A DNA stretch of 64,000 nt from Gymnorhina tibicen (Eukaryota > Chordata > Aves > Passeriformes > Artamidae). Each line of letters starts with the position of its first letter. Positions within the stretch are counted from its first letter, which is position 1. The notes beneath the pieces are model-generated. The model was not told the origin of the DNA and did not search any database. It saw nothing but the letters and a program-made list of their open reading frames with translations. The DNA lies in the NCBI GenBank assembly GCA_013399875.1, contig VXAZ01001116.1:2998546-3062545 (forward strand), in the 5' to 3' direction. Positions 1-14,243 of this stretch are shown one piece after another. The translations under genes were made by a program, and so were the position numbers.

Positions 1-3000
1 GATAGAGTCTGGCCAGATGCAGAAAAGCACTTAGCTGCATAAAAGGCAAGCAGCTGATATTTCAAAACTTGATTCAAATGATACAATAAAGAAAAATCCC
101 TTGTAGCTGCTTGTATGTTTGAGAGTGTTGGTCACCTCTGTGTTGACTACTGTGCTCGTTCAGGACTGCAAACAGTCCTGGGCTTTTTTATATTTTCACT
201 GAAAGATAGATTGAGAAGACAATGTTCATTCAAGAAAAATAATGACAACAAAATCCTGTCCTGTCTGTACTTACTTATCCAGGAAGCAAGAGATTGGGAT
301 TTAGTAACCTTACCACCTAGGACCTATTCCTCTCACCTTCCACCTCCTAAGAGAGGAAAACAGGCCCTCCATAACCCAGACTAAAGCAGGACAGCACATG
401 CTTTTTTGCAGCAGAGATGTATCAGACAAAACGAACCTGAATGTAGAGAGTAACATCAACACCAAAGGGACGGACTGTGATGGGACTGAAAAATGTGCAT
501 CTGATGTTCAGAACAACAGTAACGTAATGTGTCTTCACCTTGCAGGTTGCTGAGACCTGCTCAAGGCTTGAAGGAGTTTGTTGTGCTTTCTTTACTTAGT
601 CTAGCATGTGAATTAGAAGTGGAGCTGTGTTCAGACCTGCTGACCTGCTTCCTTAGAAGCAAGTAGCACAATATTGGATAGGGTTGGCTTTTTTTGGTGT
701 TTTCTGCTATCATCCTGTTGCTTAAATTGCTTTCTTTCTTGTTACTAATTCATCATTGGTGACAGAGCCTAAAACAGGGAAGTTCGGATATGATACATAA
801 AGAGTTATAAGGTCAACAAGTAGTGCAAGTAGGAAGCTGACGACTTCCCACAGATAACTTGGCCTTAGGTTGATGTGTCAATAATTGAAAATTTCTTCAT
901 TCAAAAGATTCTTTGAATGACAAAGCAGGAACTCTTCGGAGCATTGAATTTCAAAGGATTTTGCATTGGAGAGCAGTAAGTATTCAACAAGAGAATACAT
1001 TCAGCAGCGAATAGAATGCGACACATGTATGCAGTATAGTAACCTACACACCCTCCCCCTATTTCTGGTCCTGTGCATGAAGTCTGGAAGTGAAATATCA
1101 ATTAATTGTCTTTTCCCTTGATGTTTTCTGTTAAGTTCTTTACAGTGCCTTGACTGTGCTGTAATTTTACAATGCTGATCTTAAATAAATCCACATAGGA
1201 AGGAGATTGAAAGAATAATAATGACACTGGGCTTTTCAGTGCACTGGAAGTATTATTCTAGTTTACACGTAATCCCTATCATTATAAATTAACTTATTTC
1301 TTTAACATTGTGTATTCATTGATAGTATTTGATTAGTGAACCCTTTTGTATTTTTTTACTTTGGATAAACTGTGGTAAAGGATGCAGTACAAACTTGAAC
1401 TGGGTGTTGTTGTCATGGCAGTGATGGGCGAAATGTATCACACGTAATTTCTTTCAGTCAAGATTTTAATAGAATTGTAGTTTTAAATAGTAACCAATAA
1501 GGATTTCTTTTAAGGAGTGTCCATTAATAGAACTCAGCTGTTGAAGGTTGACTGTAGCATTAGGCTTAAGTTTAATCTCCTACATACTATAATTTACAGG
1601 GCTGTGTTTAGTGCATCAGTCTTTCGACTGCTTCATTGGTGGAGGGATGGGGGTTGTGATAGTGGGAGAGAGGAGAGAAATGTAGTGAAAATTTTCTGTC
1701 ATAATCTGTAAAAACCTGACAAAATTAAAATTTGGAGTATTCAACTTGAAGTCTTCCATAGAGTGTCTTACTGAGTAAGGTGGATGCTTTCCTTCTTAGA
1801 GAAGGAGTATTTTTAAAATTAATTTTAAAAAGACTTTATGATCCTATTCCCAGACAAAGTCCAAAACAGAATTAAGAGCTTTTTGAAGTCACTGTTTGGA
1901 AGTGTTTTGGTGAGTAAAACATAAGCAGGATCAAATTCCTTCTTATATCAAATTGTGGTGTACTCTAAAGAGAGAAAATTTGAAGTGGAACCTGAATTTG
2001 CAAAAGACCCAAATAAGAAGTCATTGCTTCTTCACTGCATTCAAAAGTACAGGAGTGTTAAGAGCACGTCTTGTCTCTCTGTTATCTCTTTGTACTTCCT
2101 GCATGTGATTAGACAAAGAAGATGTTGTGGAGTTCTTTAGTGTGGGGTGTAGGATTTTTTGGTAATAGTGTTTCACTTTGCATGTGTTGCGGAAGGTAAT
2201 TAACATTTGAATTAGCCACTACCAAATATTATAAGTTCCATTTCAAGTCTGTAGAAGTCATGTCTGCATATAGCCCTCCCCACTCAACATGACTTTTAGT
2301 AGTTGTCTAAATATTGTGGATTTAGTTAATATTCTGAATGTAGAAATTTCTACTGTGTTATCATTTAGCATTTTCTTCCAAAGCATATCACAAGTCTAGG
2401 AATTTCTTACTGTCCTTGTATTAAAATCTTTCTGTAAGCTGACTCATAAAGTTGATTCCCGTCTATTAATTATTGGGCTTTTCCTTGCATAAGGAGTAGC
2501 ACTTTCTTGGGGCAGTGTCTTCTCCGGCAGCTGAATATCATCTGTGCCATGAGCTGTGGTTGCTGAGCCTGCAAGGGAGGTGGCAGGTGCGGCTGTAGTT
2601 GCAACTCATCTTGGGCGTTCAAGGGCTTCCTTCAGAGCCGGGGAACTGGGCCTGGGAGGAGGTTGGATGATCCCAGAATACAGCTGTGGCCCTCACAGCT
2701 GTCTTGTTCTGCACACTGCTGAGTGGAAAGAAAACTGGAATGGCAGTTTATTAGGTTCTGGAAGTACTGCTTCTGAGAGGCTGAAATGCTTCTTTCTGGC
2801 AATGTTTGTGTTGCGTTTTCTAAAATCTACAGGCCACTTGGGGTGTAGTGGGGAATACAAAGGCCATTGGCATGCAGGCAGATGACAGGGTAGTCTTATG
2901 TCCTTGTTCATAGATGTGCAATGGAGAGCAATTAAATTAAATATTGGGCTATATTTCAAGAACTTTTTTTTTTTAGCTGGAAGTAGTTACATTAAATGCC

Positions 3001-5399
3001 TTTCATTAGAAATATTTTTTTTATTTGGTGTTTAGAAAAATCTGTTCTTTTTAGTAGAGGGAAATCTCACCTGTGAGAAACTCACTAGTACAAGGCTTGC
3101 AAATTACTTTTCCCACAGTTTTCAGTAGTAATATTTATCGTAGACTTTGTATACCTGTTTAATTTTTTAAAATATTTCTTCCTCTTTATTTTAATGGTTT
3201 GGTTTTTTTTTTTATCTAGTACGCAATTTTGTTTGTCACAGCCCCATATTTAAAATCTATTGAGTTCTGTTTGTTTCACTGTAATAATAGTACACAGTCT
3301 CTTGGTACCTGACTGGTGCCAAGTCTATTCAAAACATTTTATTTGTGGGCATACAATACTGTACTTAAAGTTCTCATCATTTCAAATATATCTGAAGCTC
3401 CTTGTGTTTCCCATTTCATACCACTGTAGTGATTCATATAATTATCTTAATGGCTTATTGCTATTATCTTTAACTGGCAATATTAATGTAATAATTGTCA
3501 CATTAAAATGTAAAATATTGAATTAGGCCTTGTTCTAAAATGTATTTTATTATTACAGGTAGGTTAGACACACTGTAGGCTTCTGTTTTCAAAATAAATT
3601 TTTTTGCATTCATTTAGATAGATTAAAAAAACATATTATTCATGATTCAGTGAAAGAACTGTTTTAAAATGTTATGCAAATAATGATGGACTACTGGTTC
3701 ACCTTATTGAGTGCATATTTTCATTATGATTAATTTTCAAATACTTGATTTAGCTTCCTGCACCAAAACCTACCTATTGTTAAGATGCCTAAATAAAATT
3801 TAGAAAAGTTGCCTTGCCAACTATCTATGTTTGTGAGATTAGTGATGCTGTTAACTGGGAACATTTTCTTTGACTAGTGTTCTGGGAAATAACATATTTT
3901 TCCACCCGCTTTTTTGGGCAGACTTCTTGTTTCTGTGAAATACTCTTTTATCTTGCCTAGCATCTGCTCTGCAACTGGTGAAGTATATCTAATAGCATGC
4001 TTAAAGTATCAAGCATTTTTTCTCCTACATAAAGTATCAAGCATTGCAGGTCAAAAATGTGTTTAAGGGAAGCATTATTGTATCATTATTAGATACACTT
4101 GCTTTCAGTTTATTCCCTTGGTCTTATAAGGTATTCTTTTCATGAGTATGTGATCAATGTTGTCCTTTACTAATTGGGTAACTAGAGAATTTTGATTTTT
4201 AAAATTTTTTTTAATTAAATGTAGTTTTAGGTTTGAGACTGGTGATTGAAAATCTATTTCACTTTTTAATTCAGTTGGTTAGGATTCACAGGGAAGAGTC
4301 TCTTGTCAGTGCCACTTCTGCCTTAAAATATTGAAGCAGGAATACATCTGTGCAAGCTGAAACTTGGACCAGTAACTGGACAGCAATACGGTAAAGGTCT
4401 ACATTGATTATAGGTGTTTCAGATGGATTTGGTTTGTGCGTCATGGTGACAGGACTGCAGGAACTGTGGAGACCAGTGCATCCTTGTGTGTTCTTTAAGC
4501 TTTCTCAATCTTGTGGAAGTATTGTGCATGTCCTAATGAGTCTGAAAACAAGTGTTTCTCATTCTGTGATTCTAGATAGATGAAAACTGTAAGATATGAG
4601 TGGAAGTAATGCTTTTAAATCTGTCTAGGACAACAAAGGATTAGTTTGCAGTTTAAATAAATCTTTATGACACTGTCTAATACCAGATACATGTAGCAAG
4701 AATGCTGAAATGAGCAGTAAAAGTTTCAGCATTTCTGCATGGACAGGAAAGGCATAGTCAGGACCAGACAGATGAGGTTGTGAAGAGGAGCACAGTGCAG
4801 AGCTGCATGTTTAGTTAGATGAGTATAGAAATGGTGCAGCAAAAAAGGAAACCTTGAAAAGAAAAATCTGGTATTTGTCACTGTGCTGCTAAACAATTCT
4901 GTTGACACAGTGGATTTTTTTAACTTAATGGAAACTTGAGAGCTATGGAGTCCCTTGGAAAGGATTCTTAAAACTTTAGAACTTAGCTGTACACTGTGTG
5001 AAGTACCACCTCATTTTTTGGTTTGTTTTTGAACCAGCAACAAACGATCATTTCCTGTCCACATTCATAATAAATGTACACCATAACCCTCCTCTGTCAT
5101 CACTCATCCAGTTTGACAAGTCTAAGTTGGTCTAATTGTCACTTGTGGAAACTCCCGATGTCTTTCCTATGTATTTTTATATCTTGCCTAACTCTTCTAA
5201 ACCATTTTGAAGGGAGGAAAGCAGTGGCATGATGAGCTGTATTCCTTGCCTAACATTTGGTTTGCCTTTGTGACCACCACAGATCATTGAGATGATAATT
5301 TCAAAGAACTGTTACAAGACCAGTGTTTCAAAACTGGTACAAAATACAATACTACAAAAATAATAATTGAAAGACCATCATTTTATATATAAAGTGAAG
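1..5399 (+). other. Intron sequence (start of the >37 kb intron)
   Basis: AT-rich, non-coding sequence within the large intron before the first recognised exon. Short open frames are present on both strands, but none resembles a known protein and none has a usable context. Short homopolymer T runs occur (for example near 2967 and 3199). A 16-bp direct repeat lies at 4002-4017 and 4030-4045. No RNA gene, promoter or recent transposon was recognised. Confidence 0.7.
4002..4045. repeat. Short direct repeat, 16 bp twice, 28-bp period
   Basis: The 16-mer TAAAGTATCAAGCATT occurs at 4002-4017 and again at 4030-4045, separated by 12 bases. It is visible directly. It is probably a local slippage duplication with no assigned function. 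Confidence 0.8.
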
Positions 5400-5870
5400 A
5401 TCATTTTCTTCTTCCATGTCTGTCACTTTACATTTCTCTACATTGATTTTCATTTACTATTTTATTACACTGGTCAGTATTAGGTCTTTTTGCAATCTGT
5501 TGATTTTCATCTTTAGTACTCTGAATAATTGTATACCAAAAGTCTTGTTCTCTCACTAACCACCACCTTTTTTCAATCATTTCTGGATGTGTTGAATAGT
5601 TCAGGCACTAATACAGACTCTTGCTGCATGCCATTGCTAAATTCTTTCTTTGAGGACCATTTTTGCCTTCTTTTCCTTGGCCTGTCGGTAGTTCTATAGC
5701 CTTTGGGTGAGAGTTGCAGCCTTCCATTCTGTCCCAACAGCAGGTATCTTTACTTTAAGAAATGTGTATACATGGCCTCGTTTCACTTGGATGTTTAAGT
5801 AGAGTGTGTCAGTTGGATTTCCCTTGTCAAAGCCACTAGTTCAGTTGGAGATGGGTTTTCCAAGTCCTTT
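5400..5870 (-). mobile_element. Ancient L3/CR1-like LINE fragment, inverted
   Basis: Read on the + strand, this stretch keeps the order of phrases seen in inverted L3/CR1 LINE 3' coding regions: a segment like 'tttcatttactattttatta', then 'gcaatctgttgattttcat', then 'gtgttgaatagttcaggcac', then 'acagactcttgctgcatgcc', and finally 'cccttgtcaaagccac'. This corresponds to the end of the reverse transcriptase reading frame in antisense. It is heavily mutated, with no open frame, so it is an old, inactive copy. Boundaries are approximate. Identification is from remembered family patterns; a RepeatMasker run would settle the subfamily. Confidence 0.65.
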
Positions 5871-8800
5871 GGGGCATCTGGACCGTAAAGATAATTTTTG
5901 TCATGACTATAAACAAAGCAAAGTTTTATTTGTGCATAAGTTTCTATTTGTGTATGCATTTCTGTAGATATTCACATATATTGCCTGACCTGTCCATTGC
6001 ACCCCAAATGTAGTTGTAGCCTTAATTCTGAAATAACTACTAGGGAGTGGTTTATTGCCACTTCCTGGGTAGATGCAATTGGTTAAATAACAGGATTTTT
6101 TTTCCTGTAGCTTGCTGAAGAAGAAAACACAGGGATTTTTTGCATTAAAAAATGGCTTGACCGTAACTGATTTTTCTCTCATTTTCTTACCAAAATAATT
6201 TCCATGCCCGTAGAGGTGAAGTGTTGCACTTGGCCTGAGGTAAAATGTCTTCTAAGAGACTGGAAAAAAAAAACCCAGAGGAAATTAAATTCTAAGTCTG
6301 CAAAATTATTTCTGTTCCTTTAGCCACTAGTGTGGTGATTAGAACAGTTAATGTGCAATGTGGCATGTTCTCCTTACACTTTTCTTCCCAAATCTGAGGG
6401 GACTTGAATCGAGCGCGCCTTAAGCAGGCTACCTGGTGTTGATAGGTGTTTTTTCTCCTTTCCGTAAAGAAATGCTAATGAGAATTGGGATATCTCATCT
6501 GCCAGGGTGTGGTGGAACAATTCTGCTTGTGAGGCTTTGCCTGCTTCTCCAGTTGCGTGTTTTATATGGAAAAGGAATGCAAAGGATTGAGAGGAACCAA
6601 ATTACCTGCAGACTGAGGGTTTCTACTACTGGAAAACACAAGTTCCAGTCCACACTGATTTCTTCTTCCCTTTGGTGATTTATTTTGCATAAAATAACAG
6701 CTGTTGAACAGAGTAAGAGGGCGAATTCAACCCTAACTTTTACAAGTAAGATACTTGGCATCCAATCTGTGGTTCAGGAAATGTGTTTTTAAAAGGCTGA
6801 AATAATTTCAGCAGGATGGAGAGAGAACAACTCCGTAACACCCTTCACAAGGCTTTATCCTTGTCAGAGTCCTTTTATGAAGAGGGGAAGATTTAGGTTC
6901 AGACAAATTACAGAAAGGTGAGTGCTTTAATCAGGGAAGCAGTCATCTCCCTTTCGCCAGCTTTGTCTTGTTTAAAAACCTAGCACTAAATGGCTTTCTA
7001 ATAAAAAATATATTTAGAAATACTTACTATTCTGTCAGAATTTTAGATATGAATCCACTCTCTGAATCAAGCCAAAGTAGCTGATGGTAAGGTAGAAATA
7101 AAGGCAGTTGCAGAATTGTCAGAGAATCGTATATTGATATTTGAGGGGAAAAAGCCATCTTATATCAGCTGCTGTGTTTGCTGGTCCAGTGATAACTACT
7201 GATGTGTTGTGAATAAAAAGTAATTTTGAGGACAGTCCGAATGCTCAGGCAGCAGTTACCAGCAGTGAGTTGGCTGGCAAAGCCTGAGTGTTCCCTTATG
7301 ATTCCATGACATCGCTTGTGTCCAGTTGGTCCAGTAGAGAGCTATGGGCTATATATACACTGAGGTAAATATTCCCTAACATATGGCATCATAATAGTAC
7401 AGGCACCCTGTAATATTTGCCCTGTTGATGTCAGAATCTTTTTCTTCTGGAGGTGGAAGGGGTGGAGAGGTGGGTAAAAAACAAACCACAACAAAAAATG
7501 AAATACCCTTTAAATTATATCCCAAAAGCAGCAGAAGGAAGTGCATAAGGTCATTACACACAATTCCAGTACCAGAGTTCACATGTTCTAGCTTGGAATC
7601 TTGGGAGTCATGAAAACTTCAACTAGTGATTGTTAGACTGGGAAGAACTGGAGTATTTTGGCCTTTCTTCTCTTCCATGTCCCAGATCCCTACTGCTCCA
7701 TAAGCATTATCTGGCAGACTGGAAATAAATTAACTCAAAATTAGCCTGTCTTTGTATTTGAAAAGGGACAAGAATGAAAGGTCAATGGCAATCCTGCAGC
7801 AAGGAACGAACTTAGCAGGGTTTGGGCTTTTTTTGTGGGAACTAGGAGAGGCAGATCAGGATATTTGTGTATCCAGTCCATGTTACATTCACAGCTTTCA
7901 CTCTAGTTTATTTTCATGAATTAGAGAAACAAAACCACATAGACTGGACTACCATATCTCACGGACATTAGTAGTGTTGAGATCACTATGATACTTATTC
8001 AGTCATCCTCCAGTTTAGAAGTTCTAACAAACAGACAGTTGAAAAGATTTTATCATATGGTTAGCATGGGTCAAGTGAAGATACTTGCCTATGCATGCTC
8101 TGAGGTTGTTCCTCTTCAACACTCCATGCCAGTATTTATCCACGTGCTTTCCTGCCTTCCCATGGTGATTCTCTTAGCACTCAGAGCGAATAGCTGGAGG
8201 GAGGCATAGGGGAACAAAGCTGAATTGTTGCTTCTGCCCTAATTTAAGGATGCCCAGTCATCTTGAACTTGTGAGTGGCCTGTTCGCGCTCTGTGTGATG
8301 AAAAGTCAAAGTACAGAGGCAGATTTTGGAAATGCAGGCCGGAAGGAGTGAATTGTCTTTCTTCTTTGCATGTTAAGATCTGTGTCAGTGAAACCTGGCA
8401 AAACTGCCAGCCTCTTCTGCTTTGCTTTCATCTGCAGAGGGATCCAAGTTACTCAGTATCCCCTGTGCTAGGACAGTTTTATTTCCAGTTGCTTATCATG
8501 TGATGCAGTTATATGAAGGCATTATAAAGTTGTTGTCAGCATTTGTACCAGAAGCGTTCTCTAAGAAGATAACTGGTGTTTAATTTCGTATTTTAACTCA
8601 CAGGTTTAAAAGTGACAATTCTAGCAAGATAGTATCACTGGGATGAAACAAAGTTCAAATAAATGATACATAGAGCTTCAAGTACCACATTTTAAAAAGA
8701 AAGCTATGGAAACAAATTCATTCCACTGAACACTTAAATCCAGCTAGTTTAATGCGAGACTATAACTATTATTCATTGACATTTTTCTCCATAGTTGCAT

Positions 8801-11800
8801 TTTATAAAACAGAAATATTTTCAGTTTTTAAACTTAGTTTAATGTCATTTTAGTAGAAATGCCTAATGTCTTGCTTTTGTTGTTTTAAACTTTGATGTTT
8901 AATGTAGGGTTAGACTGACCATTTTTTTCTTCCCCAAAACATACATATAATACAAAAAATAAAATACAATGTAATTATTTTCTTTAACACTTAAAGAAAG
9001 AATTATCTCTCGGAAAATTCTGATTAATAGGAAGAGAATATACGAATGCCAGCTGACTGTCTGCAGTCAGAGTTGCATAATATCAACTGTTAAACAGGTA
9101 AAACAAGTGGTGTTTTTACGTGTGTATGACCTAACAGCACTGTCTCCTCTGTTGCGGCAGCACATCATAGCTTCGCTTTGCAGCCTTTCCTTCTTTAGCT
9201 CTGGTAAATTACAAACTATGCTCCACTCGGATCTATCCAGACAGGATTTTGAGGGGTCCACTGCTACCTTCATTTTTTGAAGAAGTATTACAACCTTCAT
9301 AGCTTCAATTAACATAATCATCTGAAACTTGTGTGTGTCTGTGTAAGAGTAAGCTAGCTGCAGATCTAACCTGGATATTTTACGTCTATGAAGGAAATTA
9401 ATGCATAAAGTGTAGCTTAATCATTAAAGGTGTAGCTTATAATGATAAGGCATACTTTGGACTTGTATGAGATGCCAAGGTACCATTTTCTCCACGATCT
9501 TCTTGTGTTTTTCTTGTAAATTTTGTAGCAGTCATTTTGTAGTCTTAGGTTATTGCAGGATCCGCTTAAAAAACTGAAGTTAATGTTTATTTATGAAGTC
9601 TACATTATGAGCTATTTCATCACAAGTAATGTTATGGAGCAGTTCAGGCAACAAAGATCTGAAGATGCTCATTCAAGTACATCTTCTATCTCTTCTAGAA
9701 CTGGATGTAATACAATATGGTGTCTTTTTTGATACATACGTGTCTGTAAAGCTGATAGAATTGATGTTTGTTTTACTGCCAGTAGAAAACATACTAAGTA
9801 AGTGCGGGGAGTTGTGACACAGGAAGGGGTCAGACCCTTGCTTCATTCAAAGAGGAAGCTGCTTGCTTCTCAGTATTTGTGTTGCAAATTGTTCCAGGGT
9901 TTTAAAGGCTCTATTTCACCCTGCCTGACCCTTCTTTTTTTTTTTTTTCCCTTTCTTTCCCTTTCAAGTAGGGTTCTTTTTTTAGTGCAATTCACGTAAG
10001 ACTTTTGCACTGGATGAAACAGCATCATTGTTGACCTAAGCTGGTCTTACTTGTTACGCTTTGTTTGCCTTTCCCATTTTTCTGATATGTTTCACTTTAA
10101 AGCTCAGCTTCAGCTGAACCACACAGATCAATCCCAATCATTTTTTTAAATACTCCATTTAATGCTTAGTTTTGGGAATGTCAGTTTGTTCTTAAATAAT
10201 TGAACCCTCCAAGTGGAAGAAAAAACATGGTTATAGCACAAGCATATTACGTTGTGCAGGTATAGCTGACTTCTTTGAGATCCCCTTGGTTAGCAGGATG
10301 TATACTGATCTTATTTGGGAGAAATGGCATGGGGATTCCAAGTCTGCAAAGTTTCTGCCAAGAACTTCCATGTAACTTTTCTAAAATTTGAGAGAATAAA
10401 GTGTGGTCAATGTAACATTAGCTAATTCTACTTTTTGTGCACTTAGAGACTGCAATTGGATGTATTAAGTGTCTCATTCAGATCACCGGAAGATATTCCT
10501 GGAAATTTTGAAACATTGTCTATTTTTATTGTTATTAAAAGAAAAAAAGTTATTAAAAGAAAATACCTATTTAAAAGAATTTAAATTCTGCTTTTTAAAC
10601 TAAGAAGTTTCTTTAGATCATCCAGAAACATGCATCAGAAATCTTGCTGGGTAAAGCTGTAATAATTAATAACTTGTTTAAGTTGAAGAATGACAGCTAC
10701 AGTAACTATAGGAAGCTGTACTGTGGCTTAAAATGTTTGATTTTCATGTAAACAGGAAGAACTATGAAAGTTTGAGAATCAGTATTATAACAAAATTTAA
10801 GATTTTATCACGTGGGCTTTGCACATATTATCATGGGGAATGGACATGAAGACCTGGGCTTAATTTTCTTTAGGTGAATACAGCATAGACATCTATGTGT
10901 AAGAAACCCATTCAGTATTAGCTTTACATAAGGAAAGTAAAGAGAATTTTCATAAGATTACACTGACATTTAGGAGTTTATTTGAATTATATTAAAAAAA
11001 TACTACAGGAGAAAAGGCTGAGCAACTTTATTTGTTTTACTGCCCTATTTCTTTCGCTGTGATACAAGAGTATCTGTCTCACGTTCCCTGCAAGCGTTCC
11101 CTGGTATGCAGTGCCTCCCCCATACTGTGGGACTGAGCTGGCGGAGCAGCGCCTCTCCCCATTAGTCATCACTGCCTTCCCTGATGCTGTGTGCAGGAAA
11201 GTAATTCTTTAAAGCAGTTGCTCCTAGTTCATTTTTTTAAAGATTATTTCATAATGCATCAGTACCTTCTTGTAAGTATGGACCAAATCTTGGTCACTAA
11301 GTAGAAGCATTTTTATGTGGAATGAAAAGATACACTGCAAATAAATCACTACTTATTTCCTTTAATCTAGTTTCCAAATTGTTTGACTTTTGCCATTCAA
11401 ACACAGCTTCCATTCATGTGTTCGGGAAGCTTTTGAAAGCATATGAATGGTAATTTTCTCAGTTTTTCTGGAACTTTATGCAGTTCCAGCAGTGTCTGCA
11501 GCTGGCTGCCTAATAAAAATTCCTAGAAACATTGGGTTGTGCTGATGGCTAAAATGACTAAACAGTTTTAAAATGCAACCCATGCTGTTACATTAAAATA
11601 TATTTTGGCTTAGTTGATATTAATCTAAAGTAAATGGTTACCTGCAGTGATGTTTAGTAGTGTTTTTGTTAATGTGGATTAGCCATTTACGGAAAAGGTC
11701 TCATCTTGTAGCAGTTTGCTTTTTTAACATTGATTGTATTCCATTTATTCTTACATTATCAAAAGGCTTCCACATGTCTCTTGCTTTAGTGATTTTTCTT

Positions 11801-13572
11801 TTCCTGATGTGTGGAATATTCATATAGTGTTGTAAGAAATGCAGTAATCACTTTGCTTGTGCTGCAAATTAACATTACTAACAGTTTTACACTGTCTTTC
11901 ACACTGTTTTTTTCTTTTGATGGGCAACCTATGTTTTATTTATTCCATGTTGACTATTTTGGTATAGTGAAACTTTGTTTTAATGTTGAACTTCATTTTA
12001 ATGTAGTGAGATAATTTTTCTTAATTCTGTTATTTTAAAAATTATTTTAATGAAAAAAATGAGATTGAAGTAACTAAGAGAAAAAATAAGTAGTACAACT
12101 GCTGTCTTTCTAGTTCATATTTTATTTGAAGACTTTGGGGCAAATTAAATATGCAAAATGCTTTTATTTTAAAGTTTAGGAGGTAGAGAATTTTCATTGT
12201 CAGGATTAGATTTTTTTTAATGAACTGTATTAGTCTCTCAAGGAAGGTACTAGTATTATAATAGTGTCAAGTCCCAAGTCACGGAGAACTGTTATGACAA
12301 ATTCCTCATACGCTGTATTACTTCTCTCATAGTCTTTTCCTAGATATGCAGAATCACTGATGAAGTAGGTCTGCAGTGTCCAGTAAGCTCAGCAACTCTT
12401 AAGTTTTTCTAGTGTTTTGTTCTTGAAAATGAAGTGTGCTTTTTCTTGGTGATACACAAAGATAGTGAGTAACGTTTCTCTTGTTTTTTATCCAGTTCTT
12501 TACAGATTCCTGATCACATTTCTCAAAATATTAGAGTCAGTTACTCATTCTTACTATGTTTGTCACGTCCTCTCTGCTGCCGTAGCTGAAGGCAGGTAGC
12601 TTAACTAGGACCAGTTAGTGTGGTACAAGTATCAGGTGATTGGTGCCAGAGTATCACATTTGCCATTGCTTCCCAGAATAACACTGTTTGAAGTAGGATG
12701 GTGGTCAGTGATGTTTTGTGAGAATAAACTCTTGAGCCTTGATTGGTAAAGATTGGAAGAAGACAATATGGGTTGGAGACTCAGCTGTGAGAGCAGCCAC
12801 AGGTCACAAGGTACAGCAGTGCTCTTTTACATCGAGGACTGATAACGAAGTGACAATCGTGGTCCTTGTAAAATAAGCAAGAACCTCTTTTAATAGTTCA
12901 GTAGCTTTAACTGAATACATCCCATTATCATCTCTCTGGGATGTTTTCTCTGTTGGTGACATCAGTGCCCTTTCTCCAGCTCTGTTGACTATCACCGTGG
13001 CAGGATGTCCCAAATGGATCTGAAGGCATGCTGCTGCAGAGGGCAGAGCATGCTCTTCACACCTCACCCTTTCTACCCAGTCCAGGGATCCTCTTCTCCA
13101 CTGCTCATCTCATCCTGTAGTGACACTATTGAACTTACGATCGAATAATAGGAGAAAGCTATTCACTTTGATTTGTTCATGGTTTAGCAACTTTTCCCCC
13201 TTTCTTTGGTTAGTTTTCTGCTGGTTTTAGCAAGCTAAGCTCACCCATCAGGGCAGCAGGTGAATGCCAGAGACAGTGCAAGGCAAAACCAGGGAGAATG
13301 CGTGGTTCAGAGTAGCACTTGCACAGGGAACAGCAGCCACAATTACTTATTTATTCAGCTCTGCCTGTCTTCTCTAAACTACAATCTTAAAAGCATATCT
13401 TTTGAAAAGGACACCTGACCTTGAAGATGAAAGATTTACCGTTTGAATTTATCTTAAAGTGGTCTTTTTCTGGGCTGTGCCTGTTCAGATTTGAGGGTTT
13501 GGGGTTTTTTTAAGTTGATACCTACAGACTGTTGACATAACTATATTGATATATTGGCAACCATATCCTCAG
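5871..13572 (+). other. Intron sequence, no gene seen
   Basis: AT-rich intronic DNA. A long pyrimidine/T run lies at about 9930-9965. Open frames of 60-90 codons occur on both strands but show no recognisable domain, no splice-consistent continuation and no compositional change. I see no RNA gene or clear repeat in this stretch. Confidence 0.65.
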
Positions 13573-14243
13573 CTGCATCAAAAGCAGCGTGGGCAACAGG
13601 TTGAGGAAGGTGATTCTCCCTGTCTACTCTGCTCTCGGAAGACCCCACCTGAAGTACTGAGTCTAGATCTGAGGCCCTCAATGTAGTACGGACATTGACC
13701 TGTTGGGGTAAATCCAGAGGAGGAACCTGATCTACTGGAAGGTGGCTGAGGCACCTCTGCTGGGTAGACAGACTGAGAAAGCTGGGTTTGTTCAGCCTGG
13801 AGAAGAGAAAGTTCTGGCAACACCTTGGAGCATCTTCCAGTACTGGGCNNNNNNNNNNNNNNNNNNNNNNNNNNNNNNNNNNNNNNNNNNNNNNNNNNNN
13901 NNNNNNNNNNNNNNNNNNNNNNNNNNNNNNGGTTCAGGAAAGCTGGAGAGGGACTTGTTACAAGATCATGTAGTGACAGAACCAGGGGAAATGGCTTCAA
14001 ACTGAAAGAGGGTGGATTAAGATCAGCTATTAGAAGAAATTCTTTACTGTGAGGGTGGTGAGACACTGGCACGGGTCGTCCAGAGAATCTGCCCCATCCC
14101 TAGAAATATTGGAGGCCTGGTTCAGTGGTGCTTTGAGGAACCTGATCTACTGGAAGGTGTCACTGCCCATGGCAGCGGCGGTGGAACTGGATGACTTTAA
14201 AGGTCCCTTCCAGCCCAAACCATTCTGTGATTCTATGATCTAA
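13573..14243 (+). mobile_element. CR1 non-LTR retrotransposon, 5'-truncated 3' part, with assembly gap
   Basis: The sequence follows the 3' portion of avian CR1: 'gctgcatcaaaagcagcgtg' at the left, 'gttcagcctggagaagagaa' near 13789, 'gagggtggtgagacactggc' near 14050, 'gatgactttaaaggtccctt' near 14190, and a 3' end reading 'ccattctgtgattctatgat'. It encodes the C-terminal end of the CR1 reverse transcriptase frame, now broken by stops and frameshifts, so it is inactive. Part of it is lost in a run of Ns. One 25-bp segment is present twice (13720-13744 and 14135-14159). It inserted in the same orientation as ATXN7L1. Confidence 0.95.
13849..13930. other. Assembly gap (82 N)
   Basis: A run of 82 undetermined bases inside the CR1 copy. 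Any translated frame crossing it is meaningless. Repeat-rich CR1 sequence is a common cause of such gaps. The true length of missing sequence is unknown. Confidence 0.99.

Noticed and set aside
13578..14072. 164-codon frame crossing the N run
   Set aside because: It is antisense to the CR1 copy and includes undetermined residues; it is not a gene.
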